DNA of 51,116 nt from Myxococcales bacterium (lineage in GTDB: Bacteria > Myxococcota_A > Bradymonadia > UBA7976 > UBA1532), in NCBI GenBank assembly GCA_020633555.1, contig JACKDL010000037.1, forward strand, positions 1-51,116, in the 5' to 3' direction. Position 1 is the first letter of the stretch; the number at the start of each line of letters is the position of its first letter. This document shows, one piece after another, positions 49,779 to 51,116 of the stretch. Made by a program: the position numbers and the translations under genes. The notes beneath the pieces were generated by a model. It was not told the origin of the DNA and did not search any database. It saw only the letters and a program-made list of their open reading frames with translations.

Positions 49779-50324
49779 ATGTTCGACCGCGTTCTGTTCG
49801 CCGGCGCCGCCGGCCTGCTGTGCCTTGTGATCTTCGCCGCGCCTGCGGCCGCGGGCTGCCCGGACGGGCAGACCACCTGCAGCGGCCAGTGTGTGGACCT
49901 GACCAGTGACGCCGACGACTGCGGCGCGTGTGGCCACAAGTGTCCCCGGGCCCACGAGTGTCGCAACGGGGCCTGCCGGCTGGCGTGCCCCGACGTACAG
50001 TTCGTGTGCGGCAACATCTGCGTCACCCCGACGGTGGATCCGCGGCACTGCGGCGGCTGCGGCATCGCCTGCGCCGACAACGAGTACTGTAGCCGGGGAC
50101 AGTGCAAGCCCATCGGCGCGGCTGACGCGTGCCCGGCCGGTCAGGCGAAGTGCGGCGGGAAGTGCCGCGACGTCCAGGTGGACGAGGCCCACTGCGGCGC
50201 CTGCGGGAAGCGCTGTGGGGCGGGCGAGATCTGCCAGGGGGGGAAGTGCCGGGCGAACTGTGCGCCCGCCGAGCTGCCCACCAAGAAGCTGCCCAGCCGC
50301 ACCGGCATTCAGCGCCGGCGTTGA
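49779..50324 (+). CDS. Exported protein of repeated CGxCGxxC cysteine motifs
   Basis: The 181-residue product has a signal peptide (cleavage near AAA-GC, residue 25). Three copies of a disulfide-rich repeat follow: CSGQCVDLTSDADDCGACGHKC, CGNICVTPTVDPRHCGGCGIAC and CGGKCRDVQVDEAHCGACGKRC, each with a short C..G.C tail. In the second and third the spacing is nearly identical. The tail is basic (KKLPSRTGIQRRR). Such repeats are typical of surface or secreted proteins in Myxococcota. A GAGGA ribosome site precedes the ATG. Confidence 0.82.
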   Translation: MFDRVLFAGAAGLLCLVIFAAPAAAGCPDGQTTCSGQCVDLTSDADDCGACGHKCPRAHECRNGACRLACPDVQFVCGNICVTPTVDPRHCGGCGIACADNEYCSRGQCKPIGAADACPAGQAKCGGKCRDVQVDEAHCGACGKRCGAGEICQGGKCRANCAPAELPTKKLPSRTGIQRRR

Positions 50325-50342
50325 CCGGCCGGCGCCGGCGCT
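50311..50342. terminator. Long GC hairpin at a convergent gene junction
   Basis: AGCGCCGGCG (50311-50320) and CGCCGGCGCT (50333-50342) form a perfect 10-base-pair stem. The 12-base loop holds the TGA stop (50322-50324) of the cysteine-repeat gene. The convergent DUF2911 gene ends 14 bases further on. It is the longest such stem in the window; no T run follows on either strand. Confidence 0.5.
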
Positions 50343-50355
50343 CGGCGAGCGTCGC

Positions 50356-51116
50356 TCAGCGCTTGGCCTTCTTGCTCTTCTTGCCCTTCCAGTCCTTCAG
50401 GGCCTGGGCCACCTGGGCCTCCCAGAAGAAGTAGTCGTCCTTCTTGCCCAGGGCGTAGGCCTCCTCGGCCAGGGGGTAGGCCGCCTTGTAGTCGCCCTGC
50501 TCGGCCAGCAGCGACGCCTTCAGCCACAGGGCGAACCAGGTGCGCTCGGTGGCCAGCGCGGCGTCGTACAGGGCCAGTGCGCCCTTCGCGTCCTTGCTGC
50601 CGGCCAGGTGCCGCCCGGCGTTCGCCAGGTTGCGCGCGGCCTTCTTCTGGTAGGCCGTGATCTGCGCCTGCACGATCGCCTGCGTGTCCACCTTGATGGG
50701 CAGCCGCACGCGGGTGGTGCCCCACTCCAGATCCAGGTTCGCCGCGTCGTCGGTGGTGTCGGCGAACAGGAAGGTCATGCGCTCGCGGGCCGGGGCCTCG
50801 GCCGGCTTCACGGTGAAGCGCGCCTGGTCCAGCTTCTGGTCGTACTGCCGGGTACCGCCCTGGTTGGGGTTCTTGTTCAGGATCACCGTCCACTCGCCCT
50901 CACCCGGGACCGTGAACACGGCGTACTTGCCCGCGGGCACGGCCTGGCCGCCCACGGTGATGGCGTCGCTGGTCTCCAGCGTGGTGGCGCCGTTGGCGCC
51001 GGTGCGCCACAGCTCGCCAAAGGGCACCAGCTCGCCGAAGATCTTGCGATCGCGCTTGGCGGGGCTGCTGTAGGTGACGGTGATCTGGGTGGCCCCCACC
51101 ATCTGGCTGACAGTGG
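50356..51116 (-). CDS. DUF2911 protein, 5' end outside the window
   Basis: The frame runs off the right edge, so the N-terminus is missing. The visible 250 or so residues begin SQMVGATQITVTYSSPAKRDR, then KIFGELVPFGELWRTGANGAT, VPAGKYAVFTVPGEGEWTVILNKN, all typical of DUF2911, a beta-rich domain of exported proteins. The C-terminal 100 residues are helical, with TPR-like helices (ALALYDAALATERTWFALWL, GDYKAAYPLAEEAYALG), and a lysine-rich end. A signal peptide is expected upstream, but cannot be seen. The function is unknown. Confidence 0.88.
   Translation of the reverse strand, partial: TVSQMVGATQITVTYSSPAKRDRKIFGELVPFGELWRTGANGATTLETSDAITVGGQAVPAGKYAVFTVPGEGEWTVILNKNPNQGGTRQYDQKLDQARFTVKPAEAPARERMTFLFADTTDDAANLDLEWGTTRVRLPIKVDTQAIVQAQITAYQKKAARNLANAGRHLAGSKDAKGALALYDAALATERTWFALWLKASLLAEQGDYKAAYPLAEEAYALGKKDDYFFWEAQVAQALKDWKGKKSKKAKR

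Noticed and set aside
1..51116. CRISPR arrays, tRNA or rRNA genes, insertion sequences
   Set aside because: No regularly spaced repeats, tRNA-like cloverleafs, rRNA blocks or transposase motifs were seen on reading; a dedicated tRNA or IS search was not possible here.

Overview
The window is very G+C-rich DNA (by eye around 70% or more, not counted) with strong G/C preference at third codon positions. Many short overlaps join consecutive genes. There is a large set of exported proteins: lipoproteins with an N-terminal lipobox, outer-membrane beta-barrels, and cysteine-rich secreted proteins with repeated C-G-x-C-G type motifs. Together with a metzincin-type giant lipoprotein and lipases, this points to a delta-proteobacterial-type Gram-negative bacterium of the Myxococcota/Bradymonadota kind. 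That assignment is inference from style, not from a marker gene. I see no rRNA, tRNA, CRISPR array, insertion sequence or phage gene.

Region 1 (1-1.9 kb): a PA14/EGF-like lipoprotein on the minus strand with a recognisable terminator, then a divergent intergenic region. Region 2 (1.95-17.1 kb) is the core of the window: one long plus-strand operon. It starts with a hemerythrin-like protein, then korA-korB (2-oxoacid:ferredoxin oxidoreductase, gamma-alpha fusion plus beta), a 794-residue protein ending in a ferredoxin-like cluster motif, rnfB, a 1388-residue protein, rnfC, rnfD, rnfG, rnfE, rnfA and a 79-residue membrane protein with a cysteine-rich tail. Nearly all genes from korA onward overlap or nearly touch. 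The 1388-residue protein follows the domain order of pyruvate:ferredoxin oxidoreductase, including two [4Fe-4S] motifs, but its thiamine-diphosphate motif is gone. The 794-residue protein carries a related copy of the C-terminal module. I read the locus as a dedicated wiring of a ketoacid oxidoreductase to an Rnf ion pump through two catalytically dead, PFOR-derived proteins. This is the most novel system here.

Region 3 (17.2-27.6 kb): a secreted lipase, a voltage-sensor-only membrane protein, a small exported protein, a TPR-like protein divergent from queD, a lipoprotein, an MDR oxidoreductase, an unusual zinc-ribbon SDR, an alginate-export-type porin and another envelope protein. Region 4 (27.6-38.3 kb): a 1478-residue metzincin lipoprotein with a duplicated cysteine module, an EAL-domain remnant coupled to a gamma-glutamylcyclotransferase-like gene, an ECF sigma factor, phnX, a stand-alone LeuA-regulatory-like domain, an unknown secreted protein and a GGDEF(degenerate)-EAL protein.

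Region 5 (38.4-51.1 kb): a ferritin-like protein, an alpha/beta hydrolase, meaB, a histone-deacetylase-family amidohydrolase, a barrel protein coupled to a Cys-rich protein, a Prx5-type peroxiredoxin, a c-type cytochrome fusion, a SpoU-family RNA methyltransferase divergent from a GIY-YIG protein, a class 3 lipase, a tautomerase-like protein, two cysteine-rich exported proteins and a DUF2911 protein cut by the window end.

Two non-coding patterns recur. Several singleton genes have a promoter whose -10 element lies only 6-7 bases before the start codon, suggesting leaderless transcripts. Several gene ends, mostly convergent ones, carry GC-rich hairpins that enclose the stop codon.
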